A DNA stretch of 64,000 nucleotides from Atkinsonella hypoxylon. Its lineage: Eukaryota; Ascomycota; Sordariomycetes; Hypocreales; Clavicipitaceae. Every line of letters begins with the position of its first letter. Position 1 is the first letter of the stretch. This document shows, piece by piece, positions 43,740 through 54,451 of the stretch. Both the position numbers and the translations under genes were made by a program. The stretch lies in contig JFHB01000109.1 in the NCBI GenBank assembly GCA_000729835.1, forward strand, positions 37,330 through 101,329. The letters run 5' to 3'. The notes beneath the pieces were generated by a model. It did no database searches. It was not told the origin of the DNA and was given only the letters and a program-made list of their open reading frames with translations.

Positions 43740-44819
43740 CGATTGTGATTGAATCTGTGATCTGCGTATGCCGATGGCAGAGAGATGAATCGTGTCCTCT
43801 GACTACCTGCAGTTGGTTGGTACATATTCACGTTAGTGAGTGAACATAGAGATTTCACCGGCATTTTAGCTCGGGAATGGATTGTACGCACGGGTCGTGA
43901 CTAGCTTGTCTCGCATAGAACCTCGCAACGACATCTAGTATTTCTCTCATCAACGTTTGAACGCGCAGAAAACGAGTCGTGTACTTTCCAAGCTACAATA
44001 TGTTCCGAGACACTGGTGCCGGTCAGGCTATGATTGCACTACCAGGGGAAGGAGTTGCCAAAATCTTCGAGCGTGGTTTATTCTCCCACGCAAGGCTCTA
44101 AGTTCTGAACCTCTGCCCGGGGGTGGTCAGATTTTTCAAGCTCTCGCCAGGTCCGATGGGCTTTAGATTACTCTGAGCGCCTTTTGTCAAACTCCATCTG
44201 GGCTATCCCAGGACCGAAGAATCCCTCTTCGACACTGTATGCTGCTGGGACTTCCGTCAACTTCATCCAGCATCCTAGTTCAATTTAGAGCGTTCACCTG
44301 GATGGTGTGCATCAGACTGTCAGAGATTGGAATAACGATGACTGACTTTCACTGGTTTTGGTCTCTGGTTACTGAATGCGACGACGTGTTATCAAATGCG
44401 ATATCTATGCTATCTCAGGCTTATCAAAAAATTCAGATCAGAGTTTGTTGGTTGTACTGGGTAGATCTTGGCACCGGCACAAACCAAACTGTCACCGTAT
44501 GTTGAGCGCTGGAAGTCTCCAGCAAGAAGCCTGCTAGTCAGCATGGGCAAGTTGAACTCCTCAAACTAGAGGGGTAAGGAAGCTTCTCTAATGACTTCCG
44601 TCTCATTTTCTGTTCCAATTAGGTCCGAAGATACTTGTAATAAATAATGCCGTGGCTACTGTTTCAACTACATGTTGTTATAGGCCGGATTGCTTCACTC
44701 CTTTGACATTTTAAAAACATCGCGTTCACCAAAGCTCAGCAAAGATTTCCACTTATAAAACACAACAAAGTCTCGAGAACATGCCAATCGGCCGAGTGTG
44801 TACAAAAGAGACCATTCAA
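43740..44819. other. Intergenic between convergent genes
   Basis: 3' flanks of GatB (+) and the BTB-like gene (-). Two short open frames near 44000 and 44240-44505 show no motif. No gene supported. Confidence 0.5.
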
Positions 44820-46062
44820 CTATTTCTTCAGATACTTGCCAAGGTCTAGGCCCTTGAGAGCCGTCTCATAATCGGCTATGATCCCCTTGACGGTATCTAG
44901 TATAGTACAGGCCGAGTGCTGTCTTGAATGAAGCACAGTCCCAATCCAACGAGGGTCTCTCACATCTTTGACAGATGTCAAAAGCTCAGAAATACAGTAT
45001 CCATCTGGATTAGACCTCAGCTGCTTGTGGTGAATATTGCGAATGTGAAGATGCTTCCTGAATGCGCCATGTCGGAGAATGTTGCATTCAAACACTTGAC
45101 AAGGTGCTTTCTTGCTAAGCTTGGTTTTTATTCTTTGAATTCGGTCTGCGATCTCGTTAATACGGCCAACTCTGCTTGCGTTGATGTCTTCTGTCCTCTC
45201 TTCGTCAGTAACTTGAATAGGATGCATTTATCTCCAACTGATGATGATACAGACCAATGATGCCCTTGGGGAATGGCAGATCCATCGATGGAATCGGCCC
45301 ACGAAAGTTCCACATCAGGTAAGCGCTTATATCATTAAACAATGTGTCCTGTTTGAAAATAGCAGCACAGAACAAGCAGAGGACGACGTCACGGTTGGAT
45401 GACTTCCACTTTTCTCTCCAGTAACTCGTCCAGACCCCGCCATAGATGGCAATTGGAGATAGGCAACCGTAGTAATCACAGAGTAGGGCCAATTGAGCAA
45501 TTTGTTCGATTGCTAAGGTAAGTGGAACCTTGTCGCCTTGACAATGAATAATACGCATCAAGCAGAGCATAGCTCCCGGTTTCCAGTCCTCAGCATCGAT
45601 GAGGTAGACGTCATTTTCCTTGGTCAATGTTTTCATCCACTTAGGACCGAAAAGCTTCGAGAAGTAGGAAGATCCTAATTTCAGTGCTTTTGAGGACACC
45701 CGATAGCGAATTGGGGAGGTTGCAGTGACTTTAGTCAAAGCAGTGCTTTCGGAGGCTTTAGTGTCAGAAACAGCTTCTCGTCCTGGTGGCCTCGTCTGGA
45801 CTTCTTCATTGTTCCGTTCTTCATCAGAACCAGATTTCCGAATCGCGTTTGGGAAATTGTATTCTTCTTTCCACGGTGCGAAAGGTGTGGGAGATGGGGA
45901 CAGTGTTAGGATAACATCCCCTTCAGAGTCAAGGACGTAGTCGACATTCGGCATGTTGAAAGGCGGCGAGATATTTCCGGTGACCTTCTGGAAAGTGTTC
46001 ATTAAAGAGGTCACAATGTGAATATAAGAAGGAAAATTTTGAGTCAAATATACAGTGTGCAT
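44820..46062 (-). CDS. BTB/POZ-like domain protein
   Basis: Two exons, 46062-45255 and 45190-44820, give 392 aa. The intron (GTCTGT..ACAG) joins PFPKGIIE to DINASRVGRINEIADRIQRI in frame. The protein reads PNVDYVLDSEGDVILTLSPS, then VSSKALKLGSSYFSKLFGPKW, the BTB core where variants bind partners. QIAQLALLCDYYGC, a block DVVLCLFCAAIFKQD and a C-terminal SVKDVRDPRW region follow. This is the common fungal BTB family that begins DPDGDV and has a BACK-like tail. The true start may be a later Met (MNTFQKV or MPNVDYV). Function unknown. Confidence 0.75.
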
Positions 46063-46833
46063 AGCTTATCGGTTGGCAGAGGAAGCCAATATGGACAGGA
46101 AGTGGAAAGGAAGTGCTTTTCACCATGACCGAGAAAGACTCAAGTACCTAGGTACCTAGGTAAACAAATGACGAACGTATCAGCTGGTAACGAAAACAAA
46201 TCGAGATTGGCAGGAGCCTCCACGGCCTGCTCCTTCACCTATTGGTTCACACGGTTCTTGCATATTCAGAGATGCAGAGAGAAAGATTTACTAATCCAAC
46301 TCTCTTGTGCCAACTTTTAAATAACCCTTTCCCATGTTATTTGCATGTTAGCTAGTTAATTTTCTCGTTGTTCAGTTAAATTAACGCTGGGCAGTCTATC
46401 CTTATCACATCCATGGCCACGGTCTGATGAACCATGTGCGTCCAGGCTCAGGTAGAACATTATGGCTTACTTGCCTTCTTTACCTATATCATCAATATTG
46501 TGCGTGCACGGTTCTGAATATGTCTGAGTGCTTTAATTACTGGCCATTGCTTGGAAGATAAGTATTCTCATGATCTATCATGCATTCCCATCTATCCCGT
46601 ATATTGAGTTTCTATTGGCATCAAGCCCTCCATCGTCCCAGTATCCTAACTTTTCCGATTCACCGCCACTTGTCCCATATTGAAGCTTTTTTTTATAGAT
46701 AACATGCTGCTTTGTCATCACCAGCCGTATTTAGTAGTAACCCGAACTAGAGCTCCTCTATCGATATCCTGCGTAGCAAGGTCTCATCGTCCTCATCTCA
46801 CAAGTCATTCTCGGTTCCGGCCGATTATACCAC
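46063..46833. other. Intergenic
   Basis: 5' flank of the BTB-like gene with the palindrome at 46145-46162, then the 3' flank of the acidic orphan. Nothing else recognised. Confidence 0.55.
46145..46162. repeat. 18-bp palindrome TACCTAGGTACCTAGGTA
   Basis: Self-complementary over 18 bp, two overlapping TACCTAGGTA units, 83 bp upstream of the BTB-like gene start. It shares its core with the palindrome upstream of the PheRS gene. Confidence 0.9.
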
Positions 46834-48147
46834 TCATTCCTCTTCGCTATTTGTCTCTGATTCAGAGAATAGATCCACGTCACGCTCATTTTCACTAAGA
46901 ACTTTGTTATGCTCAACATCGTCCTCCTCGTTCGCAGTCGTGTCATCATCATCTTCATTTTGCGGACCCACTTGATGAAGAGTGTCCGAGTTCGAATTCG
47001 GCTCATCGTCGTATTCCTCGATCTCGTTGAAACAAAACAACTCGGCGCCTGGTATATGGATATCGATGGCACCATGATCCCCGTATAACTGCTCATAAGC
47101 CTCTCTGTCTATAGCCAGCTCTACTTCTGGCAGGTTCTCATAGTCTTCGTCATCATCAAGAGCCAGGTACACCTCCAAGTCAGCGTTCGCGAACTGTCTG
47201 GGTACGCCACCTATTTCGACATCATCAATGATATTAGATCTTCCGTATTCATCGTATATTGGCTGTGATGAGACGGGGTTATTAAGATGAATTTCATCGT
47301 CCTCGTCATCAGTGCTCGCGGATTCATCATCTTTCGCGTAGCTGCAATTAATATGTCGAGAACGAAGTGCTCTTTTCGGCAGGAAATCACCAGGAAAAAG
47401 CGGCTGCAAAGCGGCATCGTCCACAGTTTCGGCTAGACGATCCAAATTCTTGTCGTAAATCTTGCCAACGTCGTGGTATTTATCTATAGCCATTTTGTCA
47501 AGATATCCTTCAACCACGGCTGGAGTTGTGGCTGAGCTTCCCTTCTCGTTTTCAGGATTACCGTTTTCACCAGCGGTTAAGGAAGAAATCGAGGCATCGG
47601 AAGCTTGGGTTGAACCTAGAGAAGTGTCCCATTCTGGTAGGAGAGATGGTCCTATAACGATATCGTTGAGTTCGATTCCTTGGCTTTGGGCTTCCCGAAG
47701 CCGTAAACTACATTTAAACTGAATATCTTGCTGAAGCAGATGGCCAAAATCCATTGCAAGCTGCATGTCACTCAATCGTTCTTGAATAACATCATGCAGA
47801 CTCTGTTGCTCTGGGTCCCAACACATATTTGGCCAAGTTGGTAGGCAATCTTCACCAAAGTATACTTCTGTGATGGATACGCCTTGCTGTCTCGCCATAT
47901 CAAGCCGAAGGTTGCCATTTTCCTGTAAGGTCAGCCTCAGGTCGTCGGGAAGGAGACGGACAGGAATGACACTGGTTAGCCACATCCGAAATTCGTCGAC
48001 TTTTGCTGAAGTTGTTCCACTGTCGTCGGTAGATGGGTTCGAGGAGGCCTGTAGCAGCTGCCGAGAGGTTTCGCTTGGTCGAGTGCTTAGCGATACGTCG
48101 CCTTGTCGAGTGACTGGGGTGGTCGCATGATGCTCCGAATATTGCAT
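46834..48147 (-). CDS. Acidic protein of unknown function
   Basis: Single exon, 437 aa, ATG at 48147 (MQYSEHHATTP). I do not recognise the family. Residues ~50-150 look folded (VDEFRMWLTSVIPVRLLPDD, then SDMQLAMDFGHLLQQD). From ~280 on it is strongly acidic, with DDE/EDD runs and an end rich in Glu, Asp and Ser. No signal peptide, membrane segment or catalytic motif. The acidic tail suggests a nuclear or chaperone-like binding role, but that is only composition. The uninterrupted 438-codon frame and orderly composition support a real gene. Confidence 0.65.
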   Translation of the reverse strand: MQYSEHHATTPVTRQGDVSLSTRPSETSRQLLQASSNPSTDDSGTTSAKVDEFRMWLTSVIPVRLLPDDLRLTLQENGNLRLDMARQQGVSITEVYFGEDCLPTWPNMCWDPEQQSLHDVIQERLSDMQLAMDFGHLLQQDIQFKCSLRLREAQSQGIELNDIVIGPSLLPEWDTSLGSTQASDASISSLTAGENGNPENEKGSSATTPAVVEGYLDKMAIDKYHDVGKIYDKNLDRLAETVDDAALQPLFPGDFLPKRALRSRHINCSYAKDDESASTDDEDDEIHLNNPVSSQPIYDEYGRSNIIDDVEIGGVPRQFANADLEVYLALDDDEDYENLPEVELAIDREAYEQLYGDHGAIDIHIPGAELFCFNEIEEYDDEPNSNSDTLHQVGPQNEDDDDTTANEEDDVEHNKVLSENERDVDLFSESETNSEEE

Positions 48148-48794
48148 ATTACCTTGACAAAAGAAGAAAAGAAGTTATATGAGTGGTAAAAAAGGGCGAT
48201 TTCGACAGAAAATTCGGAAACAACAAAAAGCAGAGACTGGAAGATAAGAAGTTGAAAGAAGGACGAAGCAAATGCAGCAAAAACCTTCATCTCTCGCCAT
48301 TTCTGAAATAAGTACAGAGATTTGAGTCCATGACAGCAGGTACACTAACCAACAATAGCTGAGGAGAATAGGAATTTGTTTGAGTTGCTCACCTTAACGG
48401 ATCGGACAAACGATTTGATGAAAGACAAAGTCAATAGTCGAATAATACAACTGAACACCCCACATTTTCGATATCTTCACGATTGGCTCACTTGCACCTC
48501 TTTCATTACCATAGAAAACCTGCCTCAAGAAGAAGATGTCAACTTATTTCAAACAGATTCCCTACCCTGCCAGCATATATAGATATTTATAAGGACGATC
48601 ATTTAGCAAATCAGTGCCTCCCATCCCATCAAGAAAAGCCCACCAACGCCTTGTCGCCAATCTATAATTGAGTCATAGAATGCGTCGTTACGTGTTCCAG
48701 TGCAATGCAAATTTTCCATGTAAACACAATCGTACCGAGCCCGTTATTTCTTCACATCGTAAATCCAAACCGGGTCGCCTGTAAGCATGATTTC
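48148..48794. other. Intergenic
   Basis: 5' flank of the acidic orphan and 3' flank of Alb1. Nothing recognised. Confidence 0.55.
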
Positions 48795-49206
48795 CTACTG
48801 GATCTCCATGTCATTCTCGACGTTCAACTGTTGCTCGACCTCCGCATCCATATCAGGCGCATCTACAACCAATTATGTCAGATTATACGCCATGGAAACC
48901 ATGAATCGATCATCAAGGAACTTTTCAAGTGACCTTACCTTCCATTTCCGTCCCTCCTTGTGCGTCCATCTTTCTCTTCAGCGCATAGCCCATCTTCTTC
49001 TCCAATTTCCTCGCCTTCTTCGCACTAATCTTTGCGCCGGGACCACTCGTGGGCAAGATGCCAGGTCTTGCACCGCGCGCAATGTCCTGCTTGGAGATTT
49101 TATTCTTGGCAAACTCGCTGCGCTTTCTGCGGATCTTTTTGGACGCGGCGGCTCGGGCAGCAAGACGGTTCTTGGAAGGGCCGTTTGGATTTTTGACAGA
49201 AGGCAT
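48795..49206 (-). CDS. alb1: Ribosome biogenesis factor Alb1
   Basis: Two exons, 49206-48939 and 48862-48795, give 111 aa. The protein is small and very basic: MPSVKNPNGPSKNRLAARAA, then ASKKIRRKRSEFAKNKISKQ, and SAKKARKLEKKMGYALKRKM before a short acidic tail EVEQQLNVENDMEIQ in exon 2. In yeast, Alb1 partners Arx1 on pre-60S particles for nuclear export and recycling. Length and the basic-then-acidic order match fungal Alb1. It lies on the same strand just downstream of the Ytp1 gene. Confidence 0.82.
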
Positions 49207-49665
49207 TTTGGTCAGAGTTAGACGTCCCTGCTTTATGAATTGTGTATGGGACGTAGTACGCCAGAGAGCTTGAGGAAAAAGAAGGAAAATATCAATGTTG
49301 ACCTGCTGCCAGTCACTGCCAAAAAAAAAAAAGTCTAGCCCCACTTAGTCCCTCGTCCCTGCAGTTGGTGGCTTGTCAAGGCGATCAACCGGATCGACAG
49401 AATATTTGTGGCTTGCATGAGATATTTACAGTTCATTATGAATGAACGAGAGTAACAGGTACGTTAGTCTGTTTATGCAAAATTCCATACTCGACGCTTT
49501 CCCTCAACGCTTTAATTACTTCTAGGCGTTCCATAAATGAAATGACGATTCCCGAGTATTGCAGCCCATGACAAAATTCTTCCCAAACCGAGTACGCCTT
49601 TGATGATAACCCAATTTACTGGTGTTAAAACGTTTGATAGTGGATGTTATGGCCGTAGTCAAATC
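49207..49665. other. Intergenic
   Basis: 5' flank of Alb1 with a short A tract at 49320-49331 and 3' flank of the Ytp1 gene. Nothing else recognised. Confidence 0.55.
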
Positions 49666-51255
49666 TCAATCAACTCGCGTGTGGTTGTTCTTGCCTAGAG
49701 TGCTTGGAGTGTCGATGCTAGGTCTGTCCACGCTCCTTCTCAGCATGCCTCGGCTATCCTCGCCTTCGTCATCGCTCATCAGGCCGTCAAGCTCGAATTC
49801 TTCGGCGTCTCTTACTTGGCCCTCCTCTACAGCCCGCCCGTTCGCGAGAGCATGTCCATTGGCAAACGATTTCGTATTCAGCGCTGGGTTCGCAAGGCGG
49901 TCATAGAGATGAATGACCATGTTCACAAAGAGGAACACAAGGAATGCCAGCGAAAATAAGATGAGGATATAAGAAACCCCATCCATGTCGGATTGGGCGA
50001 CAAGGTTCATCTGCTCTTCGGTAGCACCCATGAACAAGAAGCCAGCGGCATATAGAAGCTATAAGTTAGATTGTCAGCATTTGGGAAACACAGACTTGCA
50101 TAAGCTTACTTACGAAAACGGGGATATACTGGAAACTGTTCCAGGAGCGTCCATTATCAGACAGAGACTGCTTGTCCTTGAGAACAAAAGCAATTTCAAT
50201 CACTCTGGTGAGACCGGCAGCCATCAAAGTCTTGCCGAATGTGGCATGTGTCATGGCACTGACCATCAGCTCCTGGGGGTGTGCGGACATAGCCCAACCA
50301 GTAATGAGAAGGACAAAGCCAGGGATAAAGTTACGCTTGGGATTTCCATCACGGTCTTTGCTGAGCCACAGGCCAGCCAGCCCAGCACACCACCAGACAA
50401 TGCCCATGGTTGTGTGTTGCCAATCATTCTTGACCCAAGCAGTTCCCCAGCGATGCTCCGTGAAAGTGTTCACGCAGCCCCATGCGGCAATTACTGCACT
50501 GTCGAAGAACTCCTGTGAGCGCCCAGAGCGTTGCATCCAAACTTGTCCTACCAGCATAATGATCGTCAGAATGACACCGTATGCGATGAACGCTCCGCCC
50601 ATGATGAAGTGTGCGGCACACTGTCCAACATGCTCTCCTTGACAGAAACCGAGAGCCGTAATACCACCGAAAATCATCTGAGTCCAGGACAGTAGAGGCA
50701 TCGCCTTCCCAATAATGGAATGACACGGTCGGATTAGATTTCTGATCTTCCCGTTCAAGCCCTTCTCCCAGTGACCTTTCAAGTAGAGTCCTAGTACAAC
50801 CTGACCAATAAGGAGAATTTGTAATATGTTGGCGAAGATCGAATGGACGTTGTGACTGACAAACTCCCGGCCACCGTGCGCGTGGCCCAAGAAGAATCCG
50901 AGGAGAGCGAGTGCGGAACCGAGTGTTTGTGTAGGAACGTGCCATCGTGACTTGGTCATCTACCCGATATCATTAATTCTTTCATGTCCTTGCATGACCT
51001 TCCAATCGGTCACAGGGCTTGATACTCACACCAAGGACCATTCCAATAGGGAAGATAACGCCATAAGCAAACATATTGACAAATATGTGTATCCATAGCG
51101 TTGTGTCCTGTGGCACAGAGGTTAGTTTCGCCCGAAATGTCGATGTTTTTTTAATCACTCAACGCGCTGGTCCCAATACTGACCAGAGGCTCCAAGGAGA
51201 CAGTCTGTCCCTCTGGAATTTTGCTGTCTCCATGATGATCGTGTCCGTTTGCCAT
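49666..51255 (-). CDS. Ytp1 family (DUF2427) polytopic membrane protein
   Basis: Four exons: 51255-51184, 51107-51030, 50959-50114 and 50058-49666, giving 462 aa. A His-rich start (MANGHDHHGDSK) precedes LWIHIFVNMFAYGVIFPIG, then LGSALALLGFFLGHAHGG and further hydrophobic helices, about nine or ten in all. HSIIGKAMPLLSWTQMIFGG and TEHRWGTAWVKNDWQHTTMG with conserved His/Trp are typical of Ytp1, whose first domain resembles cytochrome b561-like heme-binding folds. The C-terminal tail is acidic and hydrophilic. No catalytic function is established for the family. Confidence 0.88.
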
Positions 51256-52582
51256 TCTGCCCGTTGTCGCTATGACGAGGAGAAGAGACGAGTACGTCCC
51301 CTTGGCGAGAGAAGTAGGCATAGTGTCGGGGGCTTGCTACGTTTCAAACTGGTATGTTCTGGATGTCGGACCAAGCCCCTAACTGGGTCGTCGCGGGTCT
51401 GGTGGCGCGACGTATAGTTTGGGGCGCAAAGGAAAGCGCCTTCAGAAGACTTGGCGAACGGCGGTAACTATGTGCCCAATCGGCGGACAAGACAAACGAA
51501 TGTCTGTGATTGCTTGATGCAGTGCAAATCGACGCGAGATGGAGGAGAAGAGGAGATGGTCAGATCCAAGTCGCTCTACGGAATACAATGGACCAAACAC
51601 CACTCACTAATGGCCATGCTCCTGGCCACATTAATAATAAATAACCCGGGCGAAAAGGAGACCAGACACCTCTGTAGTTACGACTGGCATGGGTAGGAAC
51701 TGCGGAGCCTGTGCTCCTCATTTGAAGGGCGGGGGGCGTCTTGCCCAGCTGCACTAACTAATGCACCAAATTAGCGGCTACAGTCTTCAATCCCCATCCT
51801 GAATGCTTACCCCACGCCGACCCGGCAGTTTAATCGCGCGAGTTTTCAATAGCTTGGAGCAACACTAGAAGAAGCTCTTCTGGAAAGCCAGTTGAGCTTG
51901 ACCTCACATATACGAATATCACCGAACAACTTCTGATAGGCAGTCGTAAAATCGCAAAGCCCCTCAGTTGACCTGATATTCGTCATGTTGAGGGAGACTC
52001 TTCGCCATCTTGTCCCGTGAATTTGCCATACAACAAAAGCTTGAAAAGCGCTCGTGTTCCCGGGGAAATAGACTGTGGATGGTTTGTTATCAGATTGCCT
52101 TTTGTGTGTCGCTCAAGATGTCTTCATAATTATCACGCTAATTTTCTACCGTTATTGTGCTCTGGTATCTCTTGGTGCTATTCACTCATACCGCGTTGCA
52201 TGAGATGCTTGACTGAGGTAGTGCAGTGCATCACTAAACATTAGCAAACAGACTTCTGGCGAGGACATAGAGCAGTACAGTATCATGATCTTGTCCGTTC
52301 TGACCTCCTGCCTTTACGATGATTGTCAGGCCAATTTGTTCAAACTTGCTGTGCGATGCTGTTTGTCCGACTAGAAACTTTGGAGCCATTAAGATGCCTA
52401 CGCTGCGTCAAGTCCACGTGGACCTGCAGTCGACTTCAAGATGCTCGTCAAGTATCCTCGAACTCGTTTTCTTTATTTAGACTCGGTTAATTAGTGTAAA
52501 AAAAAAATCGCAACTTCAGCCGGTTTCTAAACTATCGAAGCTATTCGGGTGGTGTTCACTGACCACCTTCAACCATCACAAG
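51256..52582. other. Intergenic between divergent genes
   Basis: 5' flanks of the Ytp1 gene (-) and the small membrane protein gene (+). Short open frames without motifs. Nothing recognised. Confidence 0.5.
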
Positions 52583-52927
52583 ATGCAAATCCCCTCCACT
52601 ATAGGCATTACAGGCCGGATATTCGGTTATTATGCAGCAGCGTCCAATCGCCACTTTACCCGAGAGCAGGACATAGATCCCACCGCACGATATGGTATCA
52701 TGATTGCCTTGGCAATTTCCAGCGGTGCCTTTTTCGTCGCTTGTATTGGACTCACAATTGCGCTTTGCGACTGGCGAATGCGATACCTGCACCTCCGGAA
52801 AGAGCTTGATGAAAGAGGCTTCGTGTTGGCGGATAGGAACGCGACGCGCCACGAGACTGTTGCTGAAGAACCTGAAGGACAACAGACTGGTGATAACGGC
52901 GAAGCTAGAGCATCCGGAGCTCTCTAG
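52583..52927 (+). CDS. Small single-pass membrane protein, unknown
   Basis: Single exon, 114 aa, ATG at 52583 (MQIPSTIGITGRIFGYYAAA). One clear hydrophobic segment, ARYGIMIALAISSGAFFVAC followed by IGLTIALC, is flanked by a basic RMRYLHLRKEL, so the C-terminus should face the cytosol. The tail is hydrophilic. I do not recognise the family. The hydrophobic segment and start context support a gene, but a short unspliced frame remains uncertain. Confidence 0.5.
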   Translation: MQIPSTIGITGRIFGYYAAASNRHFTREQDIDPTARYGIMIALAISSGAFFVACIGLTIALCDWRMRYLHLRKELDERGFVLADRNATRHETVAEEPEGQQTGDNGEARASGAL

Positions 52928-53096
52928 GCTTTTGAAGGAGTTGACAATGTATTTGAAATCCCCAACGAAGCGATTGAGCAACTGGAGTCAGGAAAATGGG
53001 CGAATTCGGATGGCCTCAATTCTGTAAATCGCAAGAGCTAAGACGTCGTGCAGTCGTGCCTGCTCAAAATGCAATTCCATTCTCGGCCCTGCTACG

Positions 53097-53633
53097 CTAC
53101 CATGTCCGACTTGTACTATTTTGCTCCCTTTGCAAAAAGTCTTTAGCTTCCCGCCACAGCTCTCCTTCCATTTCCCGCTCTACCCTGGTACTTCGACTGT
53201 TCAGCCAACCGACATCGAGGCCGCCTACAGTACCCAGACCGTTTGGCTTCAGGGATGCCTTTGTCCCGCCGTTGGGATCCTGCCGGGGTTCGTTGGCCAA
53301 ATTCACAATGCCCGCTTCTTCGAGCGCCATGATTTGCCGCTTCATTCTGACATCTATGCTGTGCAAAGTAGTGAGAAAAGAGTCTGTTGCTAATTTGAAA
53401 GCCTCCTTCTGAGATAGAGGATCCAATGATGGTGCTTCGTTTTCTAGCTTTGTCGAAGTTGACGGTATAGTAAGGGCATTAAGCGAAGTGGCGGTTTGAC
53501 TCATAAGTTGGGCAATAGATTTATCAATATCATTTAGCTGCTGTATGTTCTCTTTCAAAGTGAATGGTTTGTAGCTTTGTCCGTCTGATTCGGGGACTTC
53601 CTGACCCATGATGATATCGTTTGGTGAAGACAT
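53097..53633 (-). CDS. med11: Mediator complex subunit 11
   Basis: Single exon, 178 aa, ATG at 53633. The signature helix ENIQQLNDIDKSIAQLMSQT is followed by ATSLNALTIPS and KEAFKLATDSFLTTLHSIDV. Med11 pairs with Med22 in the Mediator head module and helps recruit TFIIH to promoters. The C-terminal ~60 residues (PNGGTKASLKPNGLGTVGG and so on) are the longer tail seen in filamentous fungi. It is convergent with the small membrane protein gene. Confidence 0.85.
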   Translation of the reverse strand: MSSPNDIIMGQEVPESDGQSYKPFTLKENIQQLNDIDKSIAQLMSQTATSLNALTIPSTSTKLENEAPSLDPLSQKEAFKLATDSFLTTLHSIDVRMKRQIMALEEAGIVNLANEPRQDPNGGTKASLKPNGLGTVGGLDVGWLNSRSTRVEREMEGELWREAKDFLQREQNSTSRTW

Positions 53634-54451
53634 GGCTGGGTTAGATTGCGTGCCGTATTGCCAAATAAATAAATCACTAAGGTGCTTGCCAGCGCTCCGA
53701 GATTAAAGGAGAGAGCATATAAATCAAGTGCAAGCTTGGAAACAGGGTATCAAGAGTTGGTTCTCGACGTGACCAAAATTTGAGGGTCTAGGCAGCTCGC
53801 TTGGGTGGTTTGATATCGGCCATAAAATGTTGAAGAGCTTGCTCATATCGTGAGTGGTGCTTGTTCGCGTTGAGCAGGCACGTGCGGGCACGTGCGGGCA
53901 GTAGTTGCATATGCATCTATTCATGCTTACGTACTTAAGAGACCATACGACAAAACTTTAAAAAAAATAAGTAACCAAGTTCACGAATTTGGATCATTTA
54001 ACACTTATTAGGAAATTTGAAATTGAACATACAAACCGATCCCTCGTTGCATTGTGCAGCTTTGGATGTGAGGCTTCGGCTTCTGCTAACTACCGTGTAA
54101 ACGTCGGCTAAATTTAGCTTCGCGCCTCCGTTGCTGGGAGTCAACTCACTCGAGTTAGGTTTACTTCATTCATGGATGTTGACCGCGCTGCTTCTACATC
54201 TCGACTGCACGCGCAGCGTTGTATTCATCACATTCAATGCTCCCAAACTTGTACTTGGCTCATCTTTTTACTTATTCCTTCATATCTGCAACACGCTGAA
54301 TTTAAATCGTATTCATTCCGTCTATCGCGAATACCACTTTGCGTCCCAGATCAACAGCCAATCTGGACCTCAACCCACACGGAATAAGTCTAGCAGATCA
54401 TAAAACACTTTGTCTGCTCTTGAAGCCCGAAAACTATCCCAGTCGTCCAGC
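53634..54451. other. Intergenic between divergent Med11 and TAF5 genes
   Basis: Contains two copies of GCACGTGCGG in tandem at ~53878-53898, each with a CACGTG E-box core. No gene recognised. Confidence 0.5.

Noticed and set aside
43957..44505. Possible small genes between GatB and the BTB-like gene
   Set aside because: Short frames, non-ATG or motif-free, with no splice pattern that extends them.
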